Positions 25,998 to 34,456 of a stretch of 64,000 nucleotides of DNA are shown here, piece by piece. Each line of letters opens with the position of its first letter. Within the stretch, counting starts at the first letter, position 1. The notes below the pieces were generated by a model. It was not told the DNA's origin. It saw only the letters and a program-made list of their open reading frames with translations, and made no database searches. Source of the stretch: an uncultured bacterium. GTDB lineage: Bacteria; Bacillota; Clostridia; Christensenellales; HGM11417. The DNA is taken from the NCBI GenBank assembly GCA_905215695.1, contig CAJMQN010000002.1, forward strand, positions 124,001-188,000, written 5' to 3'. A program made the translations under genes and the position numbers.

Positions 25998-27212
25998 TTA
26001 CGCCTTGATCTTCGAGACAACGCCGGAGCCAACCGTACGACCGCCCTCGCGGATAGCGAAACGGAGTCCCTCTTCGATAGCGATAGGCGTGATGAGCTTC
26101 ACGTCGATGTTCGTGTTGTCTCCGGGCATGATCATCTCAACTCCAGGAGCCAACGTGATCGCACCGGTAACGTCCGTCGTTCTGAAGTAGAACTGGGGAC
26201 GGTAGTTGTTGAAGAACGGAGTATGACGACCGCCCTCTTCCTTGGTCAGAACGTAAACCTGCGCCGTGAACTCGGTATGAGGATGGATACTTCCGGGTTT
26301 CGCAAGAACCTGTCCTCTCTCGATTTCGTCACGGTTGACGCCACGGAGAAGAGCTCCTACGTTGTCGCCCGCAACAGCCTGATCCAAAAGCTTACGGAAC
26401 ATCTCAAGTCCGGTAACGACGACCGCGCGCGCCTTGTCCGTCAGACCGACGATTTCAACGGTATCGTTGACCTTCGCCGTTCCTCTCTCGACACGGCCCG
26501 TCGCAACAGTGCCACGTCCGGAAATCGTGAAGACGTCCTCAACAGGCATCAGGAAGGGCTTGTCCGCGTCACGCTGCGGGTCGGGAATATAGCTGTCGAT
26601 CGCGTCCAACAGTTCGCGGATGCAGTCCAGCTTCGGGTCAACCTTGAGCTCGTCCGCGCTCTCCTTCTGGCAAGCCTCGAGAGCCTGGAACGCCGAACCC
26701 TTGATGATCGGGGTCGTGTCGCCCGGGAAGTTGTACTGGGTCAGCAGTTCGCGGATTTCCATCTCAACCAGCTCGGCGAGCTCCGGATCCGCCTGATCCA
26801 TCTTGTTCATGAATACGATGATATACGGAACGCCGACCTGACGCGCGAGCAGAATGTGCTCTCTCGTCTGGGGCATCGGTCCGTCCGTCGCCGCAACGAC
26901 CAAAATCGCGCCGTCCATCTGCGCCGCACCCGTGATCATGTTCTTGACATAGTCCGCGTGCCCGGGGCAGTCAACGTGAGCGTAGTGACGCTTCTCGGTC
27001 TGATACTCGACGTGCGCAGTGTTGATCGTGATTCCGCGTGCCTTCTCCTCCGGCGCGCTGTCGATCTGATCGTATTTCTTCGCCTCGGCGAGTCCCTGCG
27101 CTGCGCAGTACATCGTGATTGCCGCCGTCAACGTGGTCTTGCCGTGGTCAACGTGGCCGATCGTGCCGATGTTCACGTGCGGCTTGCTTCTGTCAAATTT
27201 TGCCTTTGCCAT
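25998..27212 (-). CDS. tuf: Translation elongation factor Tu
   Basis: A 404-residue GTPase that delivers aminoacyl-tRNA to the ribosome. The G motifs are intact: GHVDHGKTT (P-loop), the switch region RGITI, DCPGHADY, and NKMD with GSAF. Domains 2 and 3 are complete, ending VGSGVVSKIKA. It follows fusA after 85 nt, the classic str-operon order. Confidence 0.99.
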   Translation of the reverse strand: MAKAKFDRSKPHVNIGTIGHVDHGKTTLTAAITMYCAAQGLAEAKKYDQIDSAPEEKARGITINTAHVEYQTEKRHYAHVDCPGHADYVKNMITGAAQMDGAILVVAATDGPMPQTREHILLARQVGVPYIIVFMNKMDQADPELAELVEMEIRELLTQYNFPGDTTPIIKGSAFQALEACQKESADELKVDPKLDCIRELLDAIDSYIPDPQRDADKPFLMPVEDVFTISGRGTVATGRVERGTAKVNDTVEIVGLTDKARAVVVTGLEMFRKLLDQAVAGDNVGALLRGVNRDEIERGQVLAKPGSIHPHTEFTAQVYVLTKEEGGRHTPFFNNYRPQFYFRTTDVTGAITLAPGVEMIMPGDNTNIDVKLITPIAIEEGLRFAIREGGRTVGSGVVSKIKA

Positions 27213-27297
27213 GTTTCTGTTCCTCCGTTTCTTTTTAGGTGGTTTTTATTTGTATTACAATGCTATTCTATCAATTTTAAGCGGCTTTGTCAACTGC

Positions 27298-29403
27298 TTA
27301 ATCTTCTTTCTTTCCGCGCGTCGAGATGATTTTTTCTGCAACCGACTTCGGAACCTCGGAATAGTGCGAGAACTGCATGGAGAACGAGCCTCTGCCCGAC
27401 GTCCGCGAACGCAGATCCGTCGCGTAACCGAACATCTCCGAAAGCGGGATGATCGCGTCGATGACCTTGACGCCGTTGCGGTCCTCTGTGCCCTGAATCG
27501 TGCCGCGGCGGGAGCTGACGTTGCCCATCAGGTCGCCGAAGTAGTCCTCGGGGGTCACGATCTCTACCTTCATCATCGGTTCAAGCAGAACCGGGCGCGC
27601 CTTTCTCATGCCATCTTTAAATGCCATGGAGCCGGCGATCTTGAACGCCATTTCGGAGGAGTCAACCTCGTGATAGGAGCCGTCGAATACCGTGACCTTG
27701 AAGTCCACGACCTCGTAGCCCGCGACGACGCCGCTCTGGCTCGCCTCCTGAATTCCCTTGTTGATCGGCTGGATATATTCCTTCGGAATCGAGCCGCCCA
27801 CGGTCTCGTCCACGAACTCGTAGCCCGTGCCGGGTTCCTTGGGTTCCAAGCGAATCTTACAGTGACCGTACTGACCTTTACCGCCGGACTGCCGGATAAA
27901 CTTGCCTTCCGCCTCCACGCTGTCGCGGATGGTTTCGCGGTACGCAACCTGCGGCTGACCGACGTTCGCCTCAACCTTGAACTCGCGCAGAAGTCTGTCA
28001 ACGATAATTTCAAGGTGAAGCTCGCCCATGCCGGCGATGATGGTCTGCCCCGTCTCCGTATCCGTGTAGGTCTTGAAGGTCGGGTCCTCTTCCGCCAGCT
28101 TGACCAGCGCGAGAACCATCTTCTCCTGTCCCTGTTTGGTCTTGGGCTCGATGGCGACCTTGATGACCGGATCCGGGAATTCCATGCTCTCGAGCACGAT
28201 CGGGTGTTTCTCGTCGCAGAGAGTATCTCCCGTCGTGGTGTCCTTTAAACCTACGATCGCCGCGATGTCGCCCGCGTACATCTCTTCGATGTCCTGACGG
28301 TGGTTCGCGTGCATAAGAACGAGACGCCCGATGCGCTCCTTCTTCTGCTTGGTCGAGTTATAGACATAGGAACCTGCCTGAAGTACGCCGCTGTAGTCGC
28401 GGAAGTACGCAAGTTTTCCGACGAAGGGATCCGCAACAATTTTGAACGCGAGACCCGCAAAGGGTGCGTTGTCGTCGGAGGGACGCTCCTCCTCTTCTCC
28501 CGTGTCAGGATTGGTTCCCTTGATGTGGGGAACGTCAATCGGGGAAGGCATATACTCGATAACGCTGTCCAGAAGTTTCTGTACGCCCTTATTTCTGTAG
28601 GATGTGCCGCAGATGACCGGGGTCATCTTCAGCCCGATGGTTGCGGTACGAATCGCCTTCTTGAGCTCTTCGATACTCGGCTCCTCGCCCTCGAGGAATT
28701 TTTCCATGAGAACGTCGTCCTCGCCGGACAGGAACTCGACAAGTTCCGCACGCGCGGTTTCGCACTTGTCCTTCATGTCCTCGGGAATCTCTTGCTCCCG
28801 CATCGCGGTGCCGAGGTCGTCCGTGTAGATGGTCGCCTTCATGGTCAGAAGATCGACATAGCCCTGGAAGGTGTCCTCCTTCCCGATGGGAAGGCAGATG
28901 GGCAGAGCGTTCGCCTTCAGACGCTCGCGCATCATGTGCACGCAGTTGTCGAAGTTCGCTCCGTTGATATCCATCTTATTGACGTACGCCATACGCGGTA
29001 CGCCGTACTTGTCCGCCTGATGCCAGACGGTCTCGGACTGCGGCTCAACGCCGCCCTTCGCGCAGAATACCGAAACGGCTCCGTCCAAAACGCGTAGGGA
29101 ACGCTCCACCTCGACGGTGAAGTCCACGTGTCCGGGGGTGTCGATGATGTTGATCTTGTGCTCGGGGAATTGCTGGCGGGATCCCATCCACTTGCAAGTC
29201 GTCGCAGCGGACTGAATCGTGATGCCGCGCTCCTGCTCCTGCACCATGAAATCCATCGTCGCCGCGCCGTCGTGTACCTCGCCGAGCTTGTGCGTCTTGC
29301 CCGTGTAGAACAGGATACGCTCGGTCGTCGTAGTCTTGCCCGCGTCGATGTGAGCCATGATGCCGATGTTTCTCACGCGTGAGATTTCGATTTCTCTTGC
29401 CAT
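27298..29403 (-). CDS. fusA: Translation elongation factor G
   Basis: A 701-residue translocation GTPase. It has AHIDAGKTTTTERIL (P-loop), the RGITIQSAATT switch, DTPGHVDFT and NKMD. Domains II-V follow in full, with the domain IV tip region around GYEVVDFKVTVFDGSYH. The length is typical of EF-G. It lies 12 nt after rpsG, in the same operon. Confidence 0.99.
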   Translation of the reverse strand: MAREIEISRVRNIGIMAHIDAGKTTTTERILFYTGKTHKLGEVHDGAATMDFMVQEQERGITIQSAATTCKWMGSRQQFPEHKINIIDTPGHVDFTVEVERSLRVLDGAVSVFCAKGGVEPQSETVWHQADKYGVPRMAYVNKMDINGANFDNCVHMMRERLKANALPICLPIGKEDTFQGYVDLLTMKATIYTDDLGTAMREQEIPEDMKDKCETARAELVEFLSGEDDVLMEKFLEGEEPSIEELKKAIRTATIGLKMTPVICGTSYRNKGVQKLLDSVIEYMPSPIDVPHIKGTNPDTGEEEERPSDDNAPFAGLAFKIVADPFVGKLAYFRDYSGVLQAGSYVYNSTKQKKERIGRLVLMHANHRQDIEEMYAGDIAAIVGLKDTTTGDTLCDEKHPIVLESMEFPDPVIKVAIEPKTKQGQEKMVLALVKLAEEDPTFKTYTDTETGQTIIAGMGELHLEIIVDRLLREFKVEANVGQPQVAYRETIRDSVEAEGKFIRQSGGKGQYGHCKIRLEPKEPGTGYEFVDETVGGSIPKEYIQPINKGIQEASQSGVVAGYEVVDFKVTVFDGSYHEVDSSEMAFKIAGSMAFKDGMRKARPVLLEPMMKVEIVTPEDYFGDLMGNVSSRRGTIQGTEDRNGVKVIDAIIPLSEMFGYATDLRSRTSGRGSFSMQFSHYSEVPKSVAEKIISTRGKKED

Positions 29404-29415
29404 ACGCTTCTCCTA

Positions 29416-29889
29416 TTACCAGCGGAAGTGCGCGAACGCCTTGTTCGCTTCCGCCATTCTGTGGGTGTCTTCCTTTTTCTTGAACGCGCCGCCCGTGCTG
29501 TTGTAAGCGTCCGCGATCTCGTTCGCGAGACGGTCGCACATATTGCGGTCGTTGCGCTTTCTCGCAGCATCCACCATCCAGCGGATACCCAGCGTCTGCC
29601 GGCGCTCCGCGCGGATCTCGAGCGGAACCTGATAGTTCGCGCCGCCCACTCTGCGAGCCTTGACTTCGAGAACGGGCATGACGTTGTTCAGCGCCTGCGT
29701 GAATACTTCGAGGGGGGAGTCGCTGCCGACTTTCTCCGCCGCCGCAGTAAAGGCGTCATAGACGATTCCCTGCGCGATTCCCTTCTTTCCGTCGAGCATG
29801 ACCTGATTGATGAGCTTGGTCACAACCTTGCTCTTATAGATCGGATCGGGCAATACGTCTCTCTTCGGGACGTTTCCTCTTCTTGGCAT
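29416..29889 (-). CDS. rpsG: 30S ribosomal protein S7
   Basis: A 157-residue protein starting MPRRGNVPKRDVLPDP, with the conserved VARRVGGANYQVP-like segment (here KARRVGGANYQVPLEI) and the C-terminal FAHFRW ending. S7 nucleates assembly of the 30S head. AAGGAGG precedes the start. The 218-nt spacer to rpsL is longer than usual and structured (see 29944-30060). Confidence 0.99.
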   Translation of the reverse strand: MPRRGNVPKRDVLPDPIYKSKVVTKLINQVMLDGKKGIAQGIVYDAFTAAAEKVGSDSPLEVFTQALNNVMPVLEVKARRVGGANYQVPLEIRAERRQTLGIRWMVDAARKRNDRNMCDRLANEIADAYNSTGGAFKKKEDTHRMAEANKAFAHFRW

Positions 29890-29943
29890 ATGATTTACCT
29901 CCTTGTGTTTTTCCGGTTTTCACCGTTGTTTGTACCAGCTCGG

Positions 29944-30060
29944 GGTCGGAATTTCCGACCGCACTGCTTCTGCAATTTCACAATCGCATACTCGCTTCCC
30001 CAAATTCAGACCCTGCGAAACCGCAGACAGCCCCGGTTCCCGGAAAAACCGCAAAGGGTC
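29944..30060 (-). promoter_or_regulatory. Structured spacer between rpsL and rpsG
   Basis: The 218-nt gap contains several inverted repeats. GACCCT (30009-30014) pairs with AGGGTC (30055-30060) and encloses CTGCG-GTTT-CGCAG and CGGTT/AACCG hairpins, a possible three-way junction. A separate 17-bp palindrome-like stem (GGTCGGAA/TTCCGACC, 29944-29960) lies nearer rpsG. No reading frame or promoter is evident. In E. coli the rpsL-rpsG gap is the S7 translational operator; an equivalent role here is inference only. Confidence 0.4.
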
Positions 30061-30107
30061 TTTCAAGAAACAATTTGGTTAAAAATGCTCGTATCCCAAG
30101 GCGAATG

Positions 30108-30479
30108 TTACTTAGGCCGCTTGGTACCGTACAGCGATCTCGACTGCCTGCGCTTGGCGATGCCGGCGGTATCCAGCGCGCCGCGGATAATGTGATAGCG
30201 CACGCCGGGGAGATCCTTCACTCTGCCGCCGCGAACGAGGACAGAGCTGTGCTCCTGCAGATTGTGACCTTCGCCGGGAATGTACACCGTACCTTCCTGA
30301 CCGTTGGTCAGTCTGACCCTCGCGATCTTGCGGAGCGCGGAGTTCGGCTTTTTGGGGGAAGTCGTCGTGACCGAAAGGCAAACGCCCCTCTTCTGCGGAC
30401 ACTTGTCCAGAATCGGGGAATTGGACTTTACGACCAATTTCTCTCTTCCCTGCCTAATTAACTGATTGATGGTTGGCAT
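30108..30479 (-). CDS. rpsL: 30S ribosomal protein S12
   Basis: A 123-residue protein starting MPTINQLIRQGRE, with the decoding-centre segments TTSPKKPNSALRK and GGRVKDLPGVRYH. Both lysines that mutate in streptomycin resistance (in KKPNS and in RVKDLPG) are wild type. It is preceded by AAGGAGG and lies 34 nt after the L7Ae-like gene. Confidence 0.99.
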   Translation of the reverse strand: MPTINQLIRQGREKLVVKSNSPILDKCPQKRGVCLSVTTTSPKKPNSALRKIARVRLTNGQEGTVYIPGEGHNLQEHSSVLVRGGRVKDLPGVRYHIIRGALDTAGIAKRRQSRSLYGTKRPK

Positions 30480-30513
30480 TCTTTAACCTCCTTGTAGATT
30501 TTGTAATATATCC

Positions 30514-30786
30514 TCATTCTGTCTCCAGAATGGCGATAACGGATGCGCCGACGTCAATATCACAGCATTCCCCGAGTTCACGCATGGTGAACGCGGAGAC
30601 GTGCGAGACGCCCTGCTTTGCACACGCCGCGCACAGTTCTGCCCGAAGAGGCTCGTCTGCGTCCGACGCGATAATGACCATTTTTGCACGCTTCCCCTCG
30701 AGACTCCGCCGGGTCTGTTTCAGCCCCGCAACGAACGTCTTTTTCCGGAGAAGCGACTGCAATTCGTCGATTCCCATTTTTTGCAC
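30514..30786 (-). CDS. L7Ae/L30e-family RNA-binding ribosomal-like protein
   Basis: A 90-residue (GTG start) or 87-residue (ATG at 30777) protein of the L7Ae/L30e/S12e fold. It has the K-turn-binding family pattern of basic N-terminus, VIIASDADEPLRAEL, then MRELGECCDIDVGASVIAIL. Genes of this type (ybxF/rplGB, ybaB-like annotations) sit between rpoC and rpsL across Firmicutes, as here; in B. subtilis the protein binds K-turn RNA. No Shine-Dalgarno sequence fits either start, and a promoter ends only 8 nt before the GTG, so a leaderless or very short-leader mRNA is possible. Confidence 0.9.
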   Translation of the reverse strand: MQKMGIDELQSLLRKKTFVAGLKQTRRSLEGKRAKMVIIASDADEPLRAELCAACAKQGVSHVSAFTMRELGECCDIDVGASVIAILETE

Positions 30787-30794
30787 CGAAATTT

Positions 30795-30824
30795 ATTTTA
30801 TCATACTTTGCCCCCGCCCGTCAA
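30795..30824 (-). promoter_or_regulatory. Internal promoter before the L7Ae-rpsL-rpsG-fusA-tuf genes
   Basis: Minus-strand TTGACG (30819-30824), an 18-nt spacer and TAAAAT (30795-30800). The -35 box lies in the loop of a GC-rich hairpin (TGCCCCCG/CGGGGGCA, 30809-30837) after rpoC that lacks a U-tract on this strand. Confidence 0.6.
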
Positions 30825-30853
30825 ACGTTCGGGGGCATTTTCAAAGCAGATTT

Positions 30854-33800
30854 TCAGTTTTCGGCGATATCCTTGCCCGAAACGACCACCGGCGTGATGT
30901 TTTTGTAGTCCTTCATGCCTGTGCCCGCGGGAATGAGCTTGCCGATGATGACGTTTTCCTTCAAGCCGATCAGCGGGTCAATCTTGTTCTTGATTGCCGC
31001 CTCGGTCAGCACCCTCGCCGTCTCCTGGAAGGATGCCGCCGCGAGAAAGGAATCCGTCGCAAGGGACGCCTTGGTTACGCCGAGCAGAACGCGTTTCGCG
31101 ACCGCCGGACGCCCGCCGTCCATGAGAGCCTTCTCGTTCTCTTCCTCGAAGTGGAAGATATCGACGAGTTCGCCCGGGAGAATATTCGTGTCTCCGACGT
31201 CCTCGACCTTGACCTTTTTGAGCATCTGCCGGACAATGATTTCGATATGCTTGTCATTGATCTCAACGCCCTGATTGCGGTAGGTGGACTGCACCTGATT
31301 GAGAAGGTACTCCTGTACACCCTTGACGCCCTTGGTCTTGAGAATGTCGTGCGGGTTGACCGAGCCCTTGGTGAGCACGGTACCCGGTTCGAGACGGTCC
31401 CCCGTCTTGACCTTGAGATGCGCGCCGTAGGGAATCGAATACTCTTTGTCATCCCCGTCTTCGACGCGGACGATGACCTTCTTCAAACCGTTGTGGTCCT
31501 CGGCAATTTCGCACACGCCGCTGTATTCGCAGACAATCGCGACGCCCTTCGGCTTGCGTGCCTCGAAGAGCTCTTCGATTCTCGGAAGACCCTGCGTGAT
31601 GTCGTCGCCGGACGCGACGCCGCCGGTGTGGAAGGTTCTCATCGTGAGCTGGGTGCCCGGCTCGCCGATGGACTGCGCCGCGATGATGCCCACCGCCTCG
31701 CCAATCTTAACCGGGTTGCCGTCCGCAAGGTTCATGCCGTAGCACTTCGCGCAGACGCCGTTTCTCGATTTACAGGTCAGAATACTGCGGATATTCACCG
31801 CCGTGACCCCTGCCGCGACAATCTTCTTGCCCAACGCCTCGGTAATCATCTCGCCCTCGGGCACAATGACTTCGCCGGTCTTGGGGTCGAGAACATCCGC
31901 CGCCGTAAATCTGCCCAGAATGCGGTCGTACAGCGATTCGATGACCTCAGTTTCCTTGTCGCCCGTGATAGCGGTGACCAAAACGCCCTTCGGCTTTTCG
32001 CCGCTTGCCGCAAAGCAGTCGTCCTCGCGGATAATGACCTCCTGCGAGACGTCCACGAGACGCCGGGTCAGATACCCCGAGTCCGCGGTCTTGAGCGCGG
32101 TATCCGCAAGACCCTTTCTGCCGCCGTGAGAGGAGATGAAGTATTCGAGAATGGTCAAGCCCTCGCGGAAGTTCGCGCGGACGGGCACTTCGATGATTTT
32201 ACCCGAAGGATCGCTCATGAGTCCGCGCATGCCGGCAAGCTGACGAATCTGATTCATGTTGCCGCGCGCGCCGGAGTTCGCCATCATCCAAATGGGGTTG
32301 AAGTCGTCGAGTCCGTCCTTCAGCGCCTGCGTGACCTTATCCGTCACGTCGTTCCAAACTTCCACGACGCCTTTGTACCGCTCGTCTTTCGTGATGAAAC
32401 CGCGGCGGTAACGCTTTTCGATGTCAAGTACCTTCTTGTCCGCCTCGGCGAGGTATTCCTTCTTCTTGGCGGGAATGTGCATGTCGAACACTGAGGTCGT
32501 GATCGCGCCAAGCGTGGAGTACTTGTAACCCATTGACTTGATTTTGTCCAACATTTCCGCGGTCGCAGAGGAGCCGTTGACCTTGAAACACTTCTCGACA
32601 ATCTGCTGAAGTTGTTTCTTGCCGACAAGCATGTCGATTTCGAGGTCGAGCTGGTCCTCGGGCGTCTCGCGCTTTGCAAAGCCGAGATTCTGCGGAATGC
32701 TCTCATTGAAGAGAATCTTGCCGACGGTGGTCTTGATATTCTTCTGATAGACCTTGCCGTCGATCTCGCGGGTCACGCGGACAAAGATTTCCGCTTGGAG
32801 TTCAATCTCCTTGGTCTGGTATGCCATGACGGCTTCATCCTTGTCGATGAAGTGCCTGCCCTCTCCCTTGCCCCCTTTTCTGACGATGGTCAGATAGTAG
32901 GAGCCGAGAACCATGTCCTGCGTCGGGCTCATGACCGGCTTGCCGTCCGAAAGTTTCAGAATGTTGTTGGAGGCGAGCATCAGGAAACGCGCCTCGGTCT
33001 GCGCCTCGATGGAGAGCGGAACGTGCACCGCCATTTGGTCGCCGTCGAAGTCGGCGTTGAACGCCGAACAGACGAGCGGGTGCAGTTTGAGCGCGCGCCC
33101 CTCGATGAGCACGGGCTCGAACGCCTGAATGGACAGTCTGTGCAGGGTCGGCGCGCGGTTTAAGAGCACCGGATGGTCCTTGATGACCTCTTCGAGAATG
33201 TCCCAAACCGCGGGTTTTGCGCGCTCGACCGCGCGCTTTGCGCTCTTGATGTTGTGCGCCTGATTGGTCTCGACAAGTTTCTTCATGACAAAGGGCTTGA
33301 AGAGCTCGAGCGCCATTTCCTTCGGGAGACCGCACTGATAGAGTTTCAGCTCGGGACCTACGACGATAACCGAACGTCCGGAGTAGTCCACGCGCTTGCC
33401 GAGGAGGTTCTGACGGAACCGCCCCTGCTTGCCGCGGAGCATTCCCGAAAGGGATTTGAGCTCGCGGTTGCCGGGTCCGGAAATCGCCTTGCCCCTGCGA
33501 CCGTTGTCGATGAGCGCGTCCACGGCTTCCTGAAGCATACGCTTCTCGTTGCGGACGATGATGTCCGGCGCGCCCAGCTCCATGAGACGCTTTAACCGGT
33601 TGTTCCGGTTGATGACGCGGCGGTAAAGGTCGTTTAAATCCGAGGTTGCAAACCGTCCGCCGTCCAACTGCACCATCGGGCGGAGTTCGGGCGGAATGAC
33701 CGGCAGAACGTCCAAAATCATCCATTCGGGGCGGTTGCCGCTCTTGCGGAAGGACTCGATAATCTCAATCCGCTTGATGGCGCGCACGCGTTTCTGACCC

Positions 33801-34399
33801 GTTGCGTTCGCGATGATGTTCTTCATCTCCTCGGCGTCCTTGTCGAGGTCGATCGCCATCAGGAGTTCCTTGATGACTTCCGCACCCATGCCGGCTTTGA
33901 AACCGTTGGGTCCGAACTTCTCCACCGCCTCGCGGTACTCACGGTCGGAGATAATCTGCTTATAGGCGAATCCCGAATCGCCGGGATCGATGACGATATA
34001 GCTCGCAAAGTACAGCACCTGCTCGAGGGCTTTCGGGGAAAGGTCGAGAAGAAGCCCGATACGGGAGGGCACGCCTCTGAAATACCAAATGTGCGAGACC
34101 GGCGCGGCGAGTTCGATGTGCCCCATGCGCTCCCGGCGAACCTTCGCGCGGGTGACTTCGACGCCGCACTTGTCGCAGATAACGCCCTTATAGCGAATCC
34201 GCTTGTATTTTCCGCAGTGGCACTCCCAGTCCTTCATTGGCCCGAAGATGCGCTCGCAGAACAGTCCGTCTCTCTCCGGCTTCTGCGTGCGGTAGTTGAT
34301 GGTCTCCGGCTTTGTGACTTCGCCGTAGGACCACTCTCTGATCTTCTCCGGGGAAGCGACGCCGATCTGTATGGAATCAAAATTATTCAACTCAAACAT
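30854..34399 (-). CDS. rpoC: RNA polymerase beta' subunit
   Basis: An 1181-residue catalytic subunit. The N-terminal zinc site (CHCGKYKRIRYKGVICDKC) is present, as is the catalytic NADFDGDQMAVHVPLS with its Mg-binding Asp triad. So are the bridge helix/trigger loop regions (GARGNMNQIRQLAGMRGL) and the second zinc cluster (CKSRNGVCAKCYG). The length is typical of Gram-positive RpoC without the large proteobacterial insertion. It is co-transcribed with rpoB (57-nt gap). Confidence 0.99.
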   Translation of the reverse strand: MFELNNFDSIQIGVASPEKIREWSYGEVTKPETINYRTQKPERDGLFCERIFGPMKDWECHCGKYKRIRYKGVICDKCGVEVTRAKVRRERMGHIELAAPVSHIWYFRGVPSRIGLLLDLSPKALEQVLYFASYIVIDPGDSGFAYKQIISDREYREAVEKFGPNGFKAGMGAEVIKELLMAIDLDKDAEEMKNIIANATGQKRVRAIKRIEIIESFRKSGNRPEWMILDVLPVIPPELRPMVQLDGGRFATSDLNDLYRRVINRNNRLKRLMELGAPDIIVRNEKRMLQEAVDALIDNGRRGKAISGPGNRELKSLSGMLRGKQGRFRQNLLGKRVDYSGRSVIVVGPELKLYQCGLPKEMALELFKPFVMKKLVETNQAHNIKSAKRAVERAKPAVWDILEEVIKDHPVLLNRAPTLHRLSIQAFEPVLIEGRALKLHPLVCSAFNADFDGDQMAVHVPLSIEAQTEARFLMLASNNILKLSDGKPVMSPTQDMVLGSYYLTIVRKGGKGEGRHFIDKDEAVMAYQTKEIELQAEIFVRVTREIDGKVYQKNIKTTVGKILFNESIPQNLGFAKRETPEDQLDLEIDMLVGKKQLQQIVEKCFKVNGSSATAEMLDKIKSMGYKYSTLGAITTSVFDMHIPAKKKEYLAEADKKVLDIEKRYRRGFITKDERYKGVVEVWNDVTDKVTQALKDGLDDFNPIWMMANSGARGNMNQIRQLAGMRGLMSDPSGKIIEVPVRANFREGLTILEYFISSHGGRKGLADTALKTADSGYLTRRLVDVSQEVIIREDDCFAASGEKPKGVLVTAITGDKETEVIESLYDRILGRFTAADVLDPKTGEVIVPEGEMITEALGKKIVAAGVTAVNIRSILTCKSRNGVCAKCYGMNLADGNPVKIGEAVGIIAAQSIGEPGTQLTMRTFHTGGVASGDDITQGLPRIEELFEARKPKGVAIVCEYSGVCEIAEDHNGLKKVIVRVEDGDDKEYSIPYGAHLKVKTGDRLEPGTVLTKGSVNPHDILKTKGVKGVQEYLLNQVQSTYRNQGVEINDKHIEIIVRQMLKKVKVEDVGDTNILPGELVDIFHFEEENEKALMDGGRPAVAKRVLLGVTKASLATDSFLAAASFQETARVLTEAAIKNKIDPLIGLKENVIIGKLIPAGTGMKDYKNITPVVVSGKDIAEN

Positions 34400-34456
34400 A
34401 TTCTATCTAATCTCCTAATCCAAGGTTAAAGGCAAACGACCGACAAAACGAAAAAA

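Noticed and set aside
26005..27329. Open frames opposite tuf, fusA, rpoC and rpoB on the plus strand
   Set aside because: Antisense shadows of highly expressed, codon-biased genes; no independent signals.
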